Source: Rhizobium sp. CB3090 (lineage in GTDB: Bacteria; Pseudomonadota; Alphaproteobacteria; Rhizobiales; Rhizobiaceae). From it: a stretch of 64,000 nt of DNA. The DNA lies in NCBI RefSeq assembly GCF_029714285.1, contig NZ_CP121662.1:2542001-2606000 (forward strand), in the 5' to 3' direction. The notes under the pieces are model-generated. The model had not been told where the DNA came from, made no database searches, and saw only the letters and a program-made list of their open reading frames with translations. Position numbers and translations under genes: made by a program. Shown piece after piece: positions 35,362-43,266 of the stretch; the stretch's first letter is position 1; each line of letters begins with the position of its first letter.

Positions 35362-37967
35362 TTCCTCACGACCCCCTTAAGTCCGCCCCCGATGAGGAAT
35401 GTGGCATCCATCAACGCGATCATTGGACTGACACCTCCCGAAACGGCCAGGTAACGTGGCTGCCATTCGGGATGAAATTTGGATTTGAAGGCACGAAGCC
35501 CTTTGAAATTGTAGTAGCGCTCGCCGTGTTCGAAGACAGTTCCGCCGACCCTGTCCCAAACCGGGGCCGATTCCCGCCTCGACATACCCGATAGCGGCGC
35601 CATGCCGAGGTTGAAGCGTTGGAAGCCCTGCTCCTTCAGATATTCGAGAATCTGCACGAACAGAAAATCCATCGATCCCTTCGGCGCATCGGGCGAAAAG
35701 CGCATCAGATCGACGGAGCCCTCCTCCTTGGTCTCCGTCATCAGGATGTTAGCGAAAGCAACGATTTTACCATCCTTCTTCAACACACCAACCGGCTGCG
35801 ACGCGACATAGTCGGGATCGAAGGCGCCGAGCGAAAAGCCCTTTTCCTTGGCGTTGTGATCGGCAAGCCATGATTCCGAAACTTCAGCAAGCTGATCGAT
35901 GACATCGGGCACATGCTGCGGCGCGATAACGGCAAATTCTAGTCCATCGCGCACGGCACGGCTCGCCGTCTGGCGAAGATTGGCCCATTTGCCGCCCTTC
36001 AGCTCGAAATTAGGGAGATTGACCACCGCCAGCTCGCCGAGCTTGAAAGCACGCAAACCGGCATCGGCACAATAAGACAAAAGCGTCGGTGATATCTGGT
36101 AGAAAACCGAACGACAGCCGGCAGAACGGGCAGTTTCTACGAAACGCCAGACAAGCTCCGGCAGGGCGTGCCGAGGTCCGATCGGATCGAACAGCGCGAT
36201 CCAGGAACGGCCCTGCTTGCCATACATGATGAAGGCATCGCCCTTTTCGGAGAACATGATGCTTTTGTCGCCCATGCGCACGAGATTCGCGTCGGCAACG
36301 CCTTGCTTGCGAACGATTTCAACGGCCCGTTCGACGGCATGGTCGGAAACCGGCTCCAGGCGCGCGGTCGCCGGCCGCAGCAGGCTGAAGATCGCGATCG
36401 CAGACGAGACGATGGAGATGCCAAGCACGGCACGAAGTCCGCGCGGCGCTTCTTCGGTGAATTCGAACTGCCACCAGAGCTGGTTGCTGTATTCGACGTC
36501 ACGATAGACGAAAAACAGGATGACGACCGCACCGATACAGATCACCGCGATTGCCGTCAGCCAACCCGCCGTGAGGGCTTGGTTGAGCAACGAAGCCGGC
36601 CGCGTGAACAAGCGACGGCTGACGACAAGGCCGAAAACGAGGAAGCCGAGCAGCGCGGCCTCGACGATCGCGATGGCCTTCAGCAGCGAGAACAGCAACG
36701 CGAAAACCGCCGAGGCGATCGAAACCCACCAGGCGCCATCGAGACGTTGGCCGAGCCCGCGGGCAGCAACGATCATCGCCAGGCCGAGAAGACTGGAAAG
36801 AAAATGCGCCCCTTCGACGAGCGGCAACGGCAGATAGTCGGAGAGGAATTCGAGATTCCTGTCCGGGGTGGGCGTCACGCTCGAAAACACCAGCATTATG
36901 CCGAGCAGAAGCGCGAAGGTCGACAGCAACTGCGGCATCAGGCGACCGCCGACACGCCGCATGCTGGAAGCGACCGGATGGTCGACGAAACGACGCAGCT
37001 CCGCCACCGAGATCGCAAGGACCGCGATCGCCAGGGGAATGACGTTATAGATCACGCGGTAGAGAACCAGCGAACCGAGAACGGCGTCGGCGTTCACGGA
37101 GCTGCCGAGCCACGCGATGATGATCGTCTCGAAAACGCCGAAACCGGCCGGAACGTGGCTAAGCACACCGAGACCGACAGCGATGGCATAGATCGCGAAG
37201 AAGCCCGGCCAGCCGATGGCCGAATCCGGCAGCAAGACGTAGAGTACGGAGGCCGAGGCGGCGATGTCGACCGCAGTCACCAGGAATTGCCGCGACCAGG
37301 TCAGCGAATCCGGGAGGCGAATGGCGATCGGCCCGATCCGCACCTCGCGGCCATTGCGGCCCACGATGATAACGAAGGCAAGTGCGGCGATAATCGCGCC
37401 GGCGATCATACGCAGCCACAGACCATCGACGTTGATCAGTGGGCCGATCTCGTCGGCGATGATCAGCAGCGCGATGGCGCCGACCGCGGCAAGTCCAAGG
37501 CCGAAGGCCAGCGTCACGAAGGCGATGACGCGGGTAATGTCGTCAGGGGACAGCCCGAGCCGGGTATAGGCGCGATAGCGGATGGCGCCGGCGCTGAGCG
37601 CGCCGAAACCGGCGGTATTGCCGACGGCATAGGCGCTGAAGGAGGTCAGCGCCACATGGGGAAACGGCAGCCGCTTGCCGATATATTCCAGCGCGTTCTG
37701 ATCATAGAAGATCAGCGAAAAGAAACTGAGACCCGTGAAGAACAGGGCAAGCAGGATGGACGAGACTTTCGTCGTCGCCAGAGCGTGCACGACATCGTCA
37801 TAGCGTACTTCGTTCGTCAGATCGAAGATCGCATAGGCGGCGATACAGAAGACGGCGACGGTGAGGATAGCGACGATCAGCGTGCGATTGCGGTTCAAGA
37901 ACCCGCTTATGCCGCCGCGCGCTTCCAGTTCCTCATCGGCTTTTTCCAGATCGATTGGGGTCGACAT
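35358..37967 (-). CDS. lpiA: Lysyl-phosphatidylglycerol synthase/flippase LpiA (MprF family)
   Basis: Bifunctional membrane protein that transfers lysine from Lys-tRNA to phosphatidylglycerol and flips the product, reducing membrane negative charge. 869 residues: about 14 TM helices in the first ~540 residues (e.g. TLIVAILTVAVFCIAAYAIF, FFAIYAIAVGLGVLSHVPAG), then the cytosolic GNAT-like DUF2156 synthase domain (ADANLVRMGDKSIMFSEKGD, ...DLMRFSPDAPKGSMDFLFVQ, FNLGMAPLSGMS). In R. tropici it is low-pH inducible. Followed by the overlapping atvA. Confidence 0.96.
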   Translation of the reverse strand: MSTPIDLEKADEELEARGGISGFLNRNRTLIVAILTVAVFCIAAYAIFDLTNEVRYDDVVHALATTKVSSILLALFFTGLSFFSLIFYDQNALEYIGKRLPFPHVALTSFSAYAVGNTAGFGALSAGAIRYRAYTRLGLSPDDITRVIAFVTLAFGLGLAAVGAIALLIIADEIGPLINVDGLWLRMIAGAIIAALAFVIIVGRNGREVRIGPIAIRLPDSLTWSRQFLVTAVDIAASASVLYVLLPDSAIGWPGFFAIYAIAVGLGVLSHVPAGFGVFETIIIAWLGSSVNADAVLGSLVLYRVIYNVIPLAIAVLAISVAELRRFVDHPVASSMRRVGGRLMPQLLSTFALLLGIMLVFSSVTPTPDRNLEFLSDYLPLPLVEGAHFLSSLLGLAMIVAARGLGQRLDGAWWVSIASAVFALLFSLLKAIAIVEAALLGFLVFGLVVSRRLFTRPASLLNQALTAGWLTAIAVICIGAVVILFFVYRDVEYSNQLWWQFEFTEEAPRGLRAVLGISIVSSAIAIFSLLRPATARLEPVSDHAVERAVEIVRKQGVADANLVRMGDKSIMFSEKGDAFIMYGKQGRSWIALFDPIGPRHALPELVWRFVETARSAGCRSVFYQISPTLLSYCADAGLRAFKLGELAVVNLPNFELKGGKWANLRQTASRAVRDGLEFAVIAPQHVPDVIDQLAEVSESWLADHNAKEKGFSLGAFDPDYVASQPVGVLKKDGKIVAFANILMTETKEEGSVDLMRFSPDAPKGSMDFLFVQILEYLKEQGFQRFNLGMAPLSGMSRRESAPVWDRVGGTVFEHGERYYNFKGLRAFKSKFHPEWQPRYLAVSGGVSPMIALMDATFLIGGGLKGVVRK

Positions 37968-38556
37968 GCTCTACCTGTTTGAATTGGCTTTCGCCGGTCC
38001 CGTTTGCTCGGATGCGCAGTAACGGCAATCTGCATCTCTGTGTTACCGCCTGCACTTCTTTCGACGGGCTCTTTTTCTCGAGCGCTCCCATCATTCTGAA
38101 TTTGGGCAATTTTGGCGCAGGACCCGTTCCGCCAGCAATGAATCTGTTATTATTTAAAGGAATTTGTCATTCACCCGGAATTTGAGCTTATCCACACAGA
38201 AAAGTGAACAGTGTGACCTGCATTCAACGCAGCTCTCTATCAGGAAATTCCGGCCGGGTCACACCTGCAGATGCATCTTTTTGACGATCGTATCTTCCAG
38301 GTCCGGCACGCTTTGCGTTCCCGATTGCGGTTCGAGCCTGCCGACCCACTTCCACCTTTGACGATATTCATCGGTTGGCGGGAACTCATATTCTTTATTC
38401 GGCTGAAAATGGGGCCGGCCGATCCATGGCAGGCAAGCCGGCCCGAGTTCATGTTTGGCGCAGGGTAAGCGCGCCGGCACAGACTTCTCGTCGGCAACAC
38501 GCTGCCGGGAAGAATTCGCGGTTGAGACGGTGAGCAGCGTATGCCGCAGCGTTACC
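37968..38556. other. 589-bp region upstream of lpiA; leader/promoter DNA and a doubtful small gene
   Basis: AT-rich sequence around 38140-38170 (TGTTATTATTTAAAGG) is the likely promoter zone of lpiA. A small minus-strand frame (38259-38480) is listed separately. No repeat or RNA motif recognised. Confidence 0.5.
38259..38480 (-). CDS. Possible small hypothetical protein
   Basis: Unrecognised frame of 73 codons if it starts at GTG 38480. The C-terminal half (PWIGRPHFQPNKEYEFPP, RWKWVGRLEPQSG) has a soluble-protein composition with Trp/Tyr and codon use not unlike its neighbours. There is no good ribosome site. The frame extends further upstream across the SRPBCC gene end, which suggests caution. 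May be a gene remnant. Confidence 0.25.
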   Translation of the reverse strand: MPARLPCAKHELGPACLPWIGRPHFQPNKEYEFPPTDEYRQRWKWVGRLEPQSGTQSVPDLEDTIVKKMHLQV

Positions 38557-39039
38557 TCACCGATCCGGCGCTTCCGCTGGCTCGCCGCGCATTTCACTCA
38601 GGAAAAATCCCTCGCGCAGATTGATGCCGTATTCGACGAAAGCCTTCATGCAGCAGAGCATCTGCGTCCAGCCCTCGCAATTCAGATAGGTGCCGCGTCG
38701 GCCGGCGGCGTCCTCACGCCAGCCGGATTCCTCGATTGTCACGAGGGTACCGCCGTCATCCAGCGGTTCGAATGTCATCTCCACCTTGGTTCTGTAGCGC
38801 GCGCCGTCTTCGCCGGTGCCGCCGTCCCAATGAAAGACGATACGCCGGTCTGGCTCCACCTCGTTGACCTCGACGGGCGCGTTCTTCCACCAGATCACGG
38901 TCGTCCCCGCCACGAGCGGCGCGCTGGCGCCGCCGACGGTGGTGAAATAGCTCGAAAGCTTCTTCGGATTGACGACTGCATCGAAGACCTCATCCACCTT
39001 GCGGCCGATGCGTCCTGAAATAGGAACATTCAACGTCAT
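38557..39039 (-). CDS. SRPBCC (AHSA1-type) domain protein
   Basis: 160-residue START-like fold: ISGRIGRKVDEVFDAVVNPKKLSSYF at the N-terminus and GTLVTIEESGWRE, EGWTQMLCCMKAFVEYG towards the end, typical of AHSA1/YndB-type stress proteins that bind a hydrophobic ligand. Such genes are usually paired with an ArsR regulator, as here: the ArsR gene is divergent with a 63-bp gap holding a perfect palindrome. Confidence 0.88.
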   Translation of the reverse strand: MTLNVPISGRIGRKVDEVFDAVVNPKKLSSYFTTVGGASAPLVAGTTVIWWKNAPVEVNEVEPDRRIVFHWDGGTGEDGARYRTKVEMTFEPLDDGGTLVTIEESGWREDAAGRRGTYLNCEGWTQMLCCMKAFVEYGINLREGFFLSEMRGEPAEAPDR

Positions 39040-39084
39040 GGCTTTCCTCCGCTGCGCTGCATCTCCATTGCGATCAGAGCCATT

Positions 39085-39104
39085 ATGTTATAAAAATATA
39101 ACAT
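39085..39104. promoter_or_regulatory. ArsR operator palindrome overlapping the arsR start codon
   Basis: ATGTTATA (39085-39092) and TATAACAT (39097-39104) are perfect inverted arms around AAAA, in the arsR/SRPBCC intergenic region. The first two bases of the arsR ATG (39103) lie inside the right arm. Geometry fits a 12-2-12-like winged-helix ArsR/SdpR operator controlling both directions. Confidence 0.75.
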
Positions 39105-39426
39105 GTCAAGCGAATCGGATAGCGATCTCATTTTCAAGGCCCTGGCGCACCGTCGCCGGCGGGAAATCCTCGACCTGCTCAAGGAGGCCCCGAGAACGAC
39201 CGGCATGCTCTGCGAGACCTTTACGGATATGGACCGCTGCACGGTGATGCAGCATCTGAAGGTGCTGGAGGAGGCCGACCTGGTGATTGCCAAGAAGGAG
39301 GGCCGGGAGCGCTGGAACCATCTCAACAGCCTGCCGATCAAACAGATTCACGACCGCTGGATCAGCGCCTATGCCGGCCACGCTTTGTCGATCCTTGACC
39401 GGCTGAAGAGCGATCTCGAAGGCTGA
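39103..39426 (+). CDS. ArsR-family transcriptional regulator
   Basis: 107-residue winged-helix protein: IFKALAHRRRREILDLLKEAP, recognition region CTVMQHLKVLEEADLVIAKKEGRERWNHLN. No CxC or other metal-binding cysteine motif on alpha-3, so it is not an arsenite/cadmium sensor of the classical type; it resembles the SdpR/YdfF-like group paired with SRPBCC proteins. With the operator covering its start codon the mRNA may be leaderless or very short-leadered. Confidence 0.9.
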   Translation: MSSESDSDLIFKALAHRRRREILDLLKEAPRTTGMLCETFTDMDRCTVMQHLKVLEEADLVIAKKEGRERWNHLNSLPIKQIHDRWISAYAGHALSILDRLKSDLEG

Positions 39427-39486
39427 AGCTAAGGTGTTCAATAACCGCGAACGCGCCATTGCCGGTCATCTCCGGCAACAGCCCCC

Positions 39487-39951
39487 TCATTTGCCGTCGA
39501 CATCGGCTTGCAGATGCGTCAGAATGTCAATGAGTTCCGGCGCCATGTCCCGGATTTCCCGGAGGTGGATGGCCGTCAGCCGGCGCAGGATTTCTTCCGA
39601 TTTTTCCGTCAGCCGCAAGGTTTGCCGGCGCTTGTCGGCCGGATCGGGATGGCGGGTGACATAGTCTGAATCGATGAGCCGCCCAACCAATTCGGTCGCC
39701 GTATGCGGTGCGATCAACAGCCGTTCCGCCAGCATGCCGATAGTCATCGTCTCGCTCCGCGGATTGCCCTTTATCGCCAGCAGCGCCTGGTGCTGCTGCG
39801 GCGGCAATCCCTCCTGATGGGCGGCGGAGGTGCTGAAATCCATAAATTTCCGGAGCGTGTAGCGCAGTGTCGCCAGAGCCTCATAATCCGCTTGCGAAAG
39901 CGTTTCATTCAATTCCCGCGCCACTTCCATCTTCCTCACAAATACATCCAT
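39487..39951 (-). CDS. MarR-family transcriptional regulator
   Basis: 154 residues with the winged helix GMLAERLLIAPHTATELVGRLIDSDYVTRHPDPADKRRQTLRLTEK (including the conserved DxR wing). Dimerisation helices flank it. Divergent from the ClC gene; a palindrome lies between them, so it likely represses the channel gene and itself. The inducer is unknown, possibly a weak acid or phenolic compound as for other MarR proteins. Confidence 0.9.
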   Translation of the reverse strand: MDVFVRKMEVARELNETLSQADYEALATLRYTLRKFMDFSTSAAHQEGLPPQQHQALLAIKGNPRSETMTIGMLAERLLIAPHTATELVGRLIDSDYVTRHPDPADKRRQTLRLTEKSEEILRRLTAIHLREIRDMAPELIDILTHLQADVDGK

Positions 39952-39966
39952 TTTCAGCCGTTGATT

Positions 39967-39985
39967 TATATCGCATTACGATATA
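39967..39985. promoter_or_regulatory. MarR operator between marR and the ClC gene
   Basis: TATATCG (39967-39973) and CGATATA (39979-39985) are perfect inverted arms with a 5-nt centre, 16 bp upstream of the marR start and 56 bp before the ClC start. Size fits a MarR dimer site. Confidence 0.7.
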
Positions 39986-40040
39986 ATTGCCATCGCAGTT
40001 CCGGCCAATTTGCCGCAGGCTTTAGCACAGAAAGCATTCC

Positions 40041-41840
40041 ATGCAGGATATCAACGTACATCATCGGCCCGCCCATGATTTCTCGGGTGGCGCTTCGCGG
40101 AAAGACAACGGCGACTTTACAACGGACAAGCGCGTTCTGGTGCTTGCGGCCATGGCTCTGGTGGTGGGCACCGGTGGCGCCCTATCGGCCTGGCTGCTGA
40201 TCAACCTCATCGCGCTTGTGACCAACGCGGTCTGGCTGTTCAAGATCAGCGTCGAACCGCTGTCGCTAGGCACCATCGCCCGCTCCCCCTGGATGGTTGC
40301 CGCACCAGTCATCGGCGGCGTCGTCATCGGCCTCATGGCACGTTACGGTTCGGAAAAGATCCGCGGCCACGGCATTCCGGAAGCGATCGAGGCGATCCTG
40401 ATCGGCGGCAGCCGCATGTCGCCGAAGGTGGCGGTCCTCAAGCCGCTTTCTTCCGCCATCTCGATCGGTACCGGCGGCCCGTTCGGTGCGGAAGGCCCGA
40501 TCATCATGACCGGCGGCGCCATCGGCTCGCTGTTCGCACAGTTCTTCCACCTGAGCGCCGCGGAGCGCAAGACATTGCTGGTCGCAGGCGCCGCCGCCGG
40601 CATGACCGCGATCTTCGGCTCGCCCATCGCCGCCGTCATGCTGGCCGTCGAATTGCTGCTGTTCGAATGGAAGCCGCGCAGCTTCATTCCGGTCGTGATC
40701 GCATCCTGCGTCTCCATCGCCTGGCGGCCCCTGCTGATCGGCAGCGGCCCGCTCTTCCCGGCCCATTTTGACATGCAGCTAAGCGCGTGGAGCATACTGC
40801 TCGCGGCAGGTATCGGCATCGTGGCCGGCCTGCAATCCGGACTCTTGACCACGCTGCTTTACCGCATCGAAGACGCCTTCGAGAAACTGCCTATTCATTG
40901 GATGTGGTGGCCCGCACTCGGCGGCCTCGTCGTCGGTCTCGGCGGGCTGATCGAACCGCGCGCTCTTGGCGTCGGCTATGACATCATCGCCGATCTGCTC
41001 AACGACCACGTCGCCGCCATGGCGGTGGTGGCTATTCTCTTAGTCAAGGCCGGTATCTGGCTGGTCGCATTATCGTCGGGAACGTCCGGTGGCGTGCTGG
41101 CACCGCTTCTCATCCTCGGCGGCACGCTCGGTTGGCTTGTCGGCCTCGTTCTGCCCGGAGATCCCGGCTTCTGGGCGCTGCTCGGCATGGCCGCGATGAT
41201 GGGCGGCACAATGCGCGCGCCGCTGACGGGTACCTTCTTCGCCATCGAATTGACAGGTGACATGCATGCGCTCGTGCCGCTGCTTGCCGCCACCGTCGCG
41301 GCTTACGCGGTCACGGTATTGCTGTTGAAGCGCTCGATCCTGACGGAAAAGATCGCGCGCCGCGGCCAGCACATCACCCGCGAATACGGCATCGATCCGT
41401 TCGAATTGACCCGCGCTGCCGACATCATGATTGCCAAGGTGAACACGCTTCCAGCCACGATGCAGGTGGCGCAGGCGCTAACGCAGTTGGCGGACCAGCC
41501 GGATGCCCATCGCTTTTATCCCGTCGTCGCGACCGACGGGCGTCTGGTCGGCATGATCTCGCGCGCTGATGCCTTGAGATGGCAGAGCCAACCAGATCTC
41601 GCGGGCCAGACTCTGTATGATCTGATCTCGGATTCGTCCATTCCGGTCGCTCATCCTGAAGACACGGTTGGCCGCGTCGCCGATATCATGATCCAGGCCG
41701 ATACCGGCCGCGTTCCCGTCGTCGACGAGCGGACCGGCGTCCTTGTCGGCCTCATCGCCCGTAAGGACCTGTTGCGCCTGCGAAGTGCGGCCAACCGCTC
41801 GGAATTCGAGCGCGGCGCCTATCTCGGCGCGAAACGTTAA
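40041..41840 (+). CDS. ClC-family chloride channel with tandem CBS domains
   Basis: 599 residues. ClC core motifs: RGHGIPEAIEAIL, GTGGPFGAEGPIIMTGG (gating Glu of GxEGP present), GMTAIFGSPIAAVMLAVEL, GTSGGVLAPLLILGG. Two CBS domains at the C-terminus (from ~450: YPVVATDGRLVGMISRADAL and VPVVDERTGVLVGLIARKDL). After VE in the helix following GSPIAA, the position of the second (proton) Glu in E. coli ClC-ec1 is Leu, suggesting a channel and not a Cl-/H+ exchanger. A ClC homologue, sycA, is known in R. tropici for symbiosis and acid tolerance; this gene is a good candidate for that orthologue but identity is inferred. Confidence 0.92.
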   Translation: MQDINVHHRPAHDFSGGASRKDNGDFTTDKRVLVLAAMALVVGTGGALSAWLLINLIALVTNAVWLFKISVEPLSLGTIARSPWMVAAPVIGGVVIGLMARYGSEKIRGHGIPEAIEAILIGGSRMSPKVAVLKPLSSAISIGTGGPFGAEGPIIMTGGAIGSLFAQFFHLSAAERKTLLVAGAAAGMTAIFGSPIAAVMLAVELLLFEWKPRSFIPVVIASCVSIAWRPLLIGSGPLFPAHFDMQLSAWSILLAAGIGIVAGLQSGLLTTLLYRIEDAFEKLPIHWMWWPALGGLVVGLGGLIEPRALGVGYDIIADLLNDHVAAMAVVAILLVKAGIWLVALSSGTSGGVLAPLLILGGTLGWLVGLVLPGDPGFWALLGMAAMMGGTMRAPLTGTFFAIELTGDMHALVPLLAATVAAYAVTVLLLKRSILTEKIARRGQHITREYGIDPFELTRAADIMIAKVNTLPATMQVAQALTQLADQPDAHRFYPVVATDGRLVGMISRADALRWQSQPDLAGQTLYDLISDSSIPVAHPEDTVGRVADIMIQADTGRVPVVDERTGVLVGLIARKDLLRLRSAANRSEFERGAYLGAKR

Positions 41841-41947
41841 GGGGAGGAGGAGCGGCGTCAGCGGGGCAACAAGAATCCCGCGATGCTGCCTTTCATTTCA
41901 AAGCCGAGAAAGAAAGAGCGATCCACGACGACCGATGGATGTTTACG

Positions 41948-42044
41948 ATCCTGGGCGCCTACAAACGTAGGTGGGCGCCGTGTGTCCAGGCCCACGGGCC
42001 TGGTCAGGGACAGCTCCCTTTGGATCGAGTATGGCCCCAGGGAT
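41948..42044 (-). ncRNA. ssrS: Structured RNA candidate, possibly 6S RNA (ssrS)
   Basis: The 323-bp gap between the ClC gene and zapA is not coding but is rich in stems: CCAGGCCC/GGGCCTGG (41986-42003), AGGGA/TCCCT (42006-42019), a branched CCTAC/GTAGG hairpin (41958-41971), all inside a long-range pair ATCCTGGG (41948-41955) with CCCA-G-GGAT (42036-42044). On the minus strand a TATATA hexamer (42079-42084) could be a -10, giving an RNA of ~160 nt. 6S RNA commonly sits between zapA and fthC. The limits given are those of the visible rod only. Confidence 0.4.
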
Positions 42045-42163
42045 TGTGGTTCCTGTCGGGAAGCGCAGACCGCATGTCCTATATAAAGAGAATTCTCGCC
42101 TTGCACCAGAGGGTGCCGCGACGCAGTCCCGATAAATAAAAGCCCGCTAAATAAAAGAATGCC

Positions 42164-42541
42164 TCAGTTAGGCTCGGCACTCGGACGAACCGTCAGTTTT
42201 TCGGTAATGCCGCGAATGCGCATCGTCACTTCGTCGATGACAGTTGCAAGCGTCTCTTCACTGCGGGCATTGGCGGCCAGCACGGTATCACGGTTGCTGC
42301 GCAGGCTTTCGAGCTCGGCCTCGAGCCCCGAAACACGCCGCGTCAATTCGGCCACCTCGTCCATGATCATGATGCCGGCCATGACCGTGACGCGCAGATC
42401 GCCGATCTCGCCGAACTGGCTCTTCAGATGCATGACATATCGGTCGAAACGCGTGGCGAGATCCGTCAGATGCTCTTCCTGCCCTTCTTCGCAGGCCATG
42501 CGATAGGCCTTGCCGTCGATCGTTACCGTTACCTGCGCCAT
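42164..42541 (-). CDS. zapA: Cell division protein ZapA
   Basis: 125-residue Z-ring-associated protein that bundles FtsZ. N-terminal beta strand MAQVTVTIDGKAYRMACEEG, then EEHLTDLATRFDRYVMHLK and MAGIMIMDEVAELTRRVSGL leading into a C-terminal coiled coil used for tetramerisation. Downstream of the DUF4164 coiled-coil gene by 49 bp on the same strand; the structured 6S-like region follows it. Confidence 0.93.
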   Translation of the reverse strand: MAQVTVTIDGKAYRMACEEGQEEHLTDLATRFDRYVMHLKSQFGEIGDLRVTVMAGIMIMDEVAELTRRVSGLEAELESLRSNRDTVLAANARSEETLATVIDEVTMRIRGITEKLTVRPSAEPN

Positions 42542-42590
42542 CAGACTTTCCGATCATTGCCGCTGATCGCGACGGCTGCGTCCCGAGGGA

Positions 42591-42866
42591 TCAGCGGTCG
42601 AGCACGGCTCTTATGGTTTCCATCGCCGTTACAAGCCGGCGCGACACTTCGCGATTGACTTCTTCGAGGCGGTTCGCCCGGAACTCGGCCTGGTCGAGTT
42701 CCTGGGCGAGCCGAGAGCGATCCGCATGCACCCGGCGAACCTCGCCTTCGACATCGCTTTGCGCGCGTTCACGTTCGAACCGCCCGTCGACGGCGCTCTC
42801 CAAAGTCGAAAGCGCCTGGCGCAACTGAGCGAGCGCCACATCCACCGTTTTGCCTGAGGGTGTCAT
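42591..42866 (-). CDS. DUF4164 coiled-coil protein
   Basis: 91 residues starting MTPSGKTVDVALAQLRQAL, nearly all predicted helix/coiled coil (LAQELDQAEFRANRLEEVNREV). DUF4164 proteins accompany zapA in Rhizobiales and may take part in division, but no function is known. ATG 42866 has AAAGG upstream; an in-frame start at 42938 adds an unlike N-terminus. Confidence 0.85.
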   Translation of the reverse strand: MTPSGKTVDVALAQLRQALSTLESAVDGRFERERAQSDVEGEVRRVHADRSRLAQELDQAEFRANRLEEVNREVSRRLVTAMETIRAVLDR

Positions 42867-43111
42867 GCCTTTCGATTCCCCGCGCAAGGCCCGAATCAAA
42901 ATATCCGGCCACTCGACTGATTTCCCAACAATATTCAACTCAGCAACTGAACGTCAATAAAGGCCGTCATGCGGTAGGGGGCCTAATCTGTGGATGACGG
43001 TCGCCTTTATGGCTTAGGCGGGCTTTGCCTTACCCATGTCGTCTTTTGTACAAGTCGACGGGCAAATGTCAAAAAATTGCCGCACTACCCCCTGATCAGG
43101 CCGCGGATTTA

Positions 43112-43139
43112 TTGACTTGCTCGCCCCAACTGCTATGTC
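43112..43139 (+). promoter_or_regulatory. Likely sigma-70 promoter of tkt
   Basis: TTGACT (43112-43117), 16-nt spacer, TATGTC (43134-43139) in the 400-bp gap (42867-43266) between the DUF4164 gene and tkt. It predicts a ~120-nt leader. The rest of the gap shows no gene; the leader carries an in-frame ATG at 43159 that would lengthen Tkt by 36 residues without family support. Confidence 0.5.
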
Positions 43140-43266
43140 TCAGCCGCCTGAGGCAGCGATGAAAACGGAGCTCGTAAGGACTTTCCGTTTCCGCCGCCTT
43201 TCAACCGGTGGCCCTGCCTCCCAAGCGTGTGGCCATCCCCCGAACCCGGAACCCTGCGGAAAAACC

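Noticed and set aside
36168-37982. 604-codon open frame on the plus strand opposite lpiA
   Set aside because: Arg/Asp/Gln-rich antisense text of a high-GC gene; no family likeness, and lpiA on the other strand is certain.
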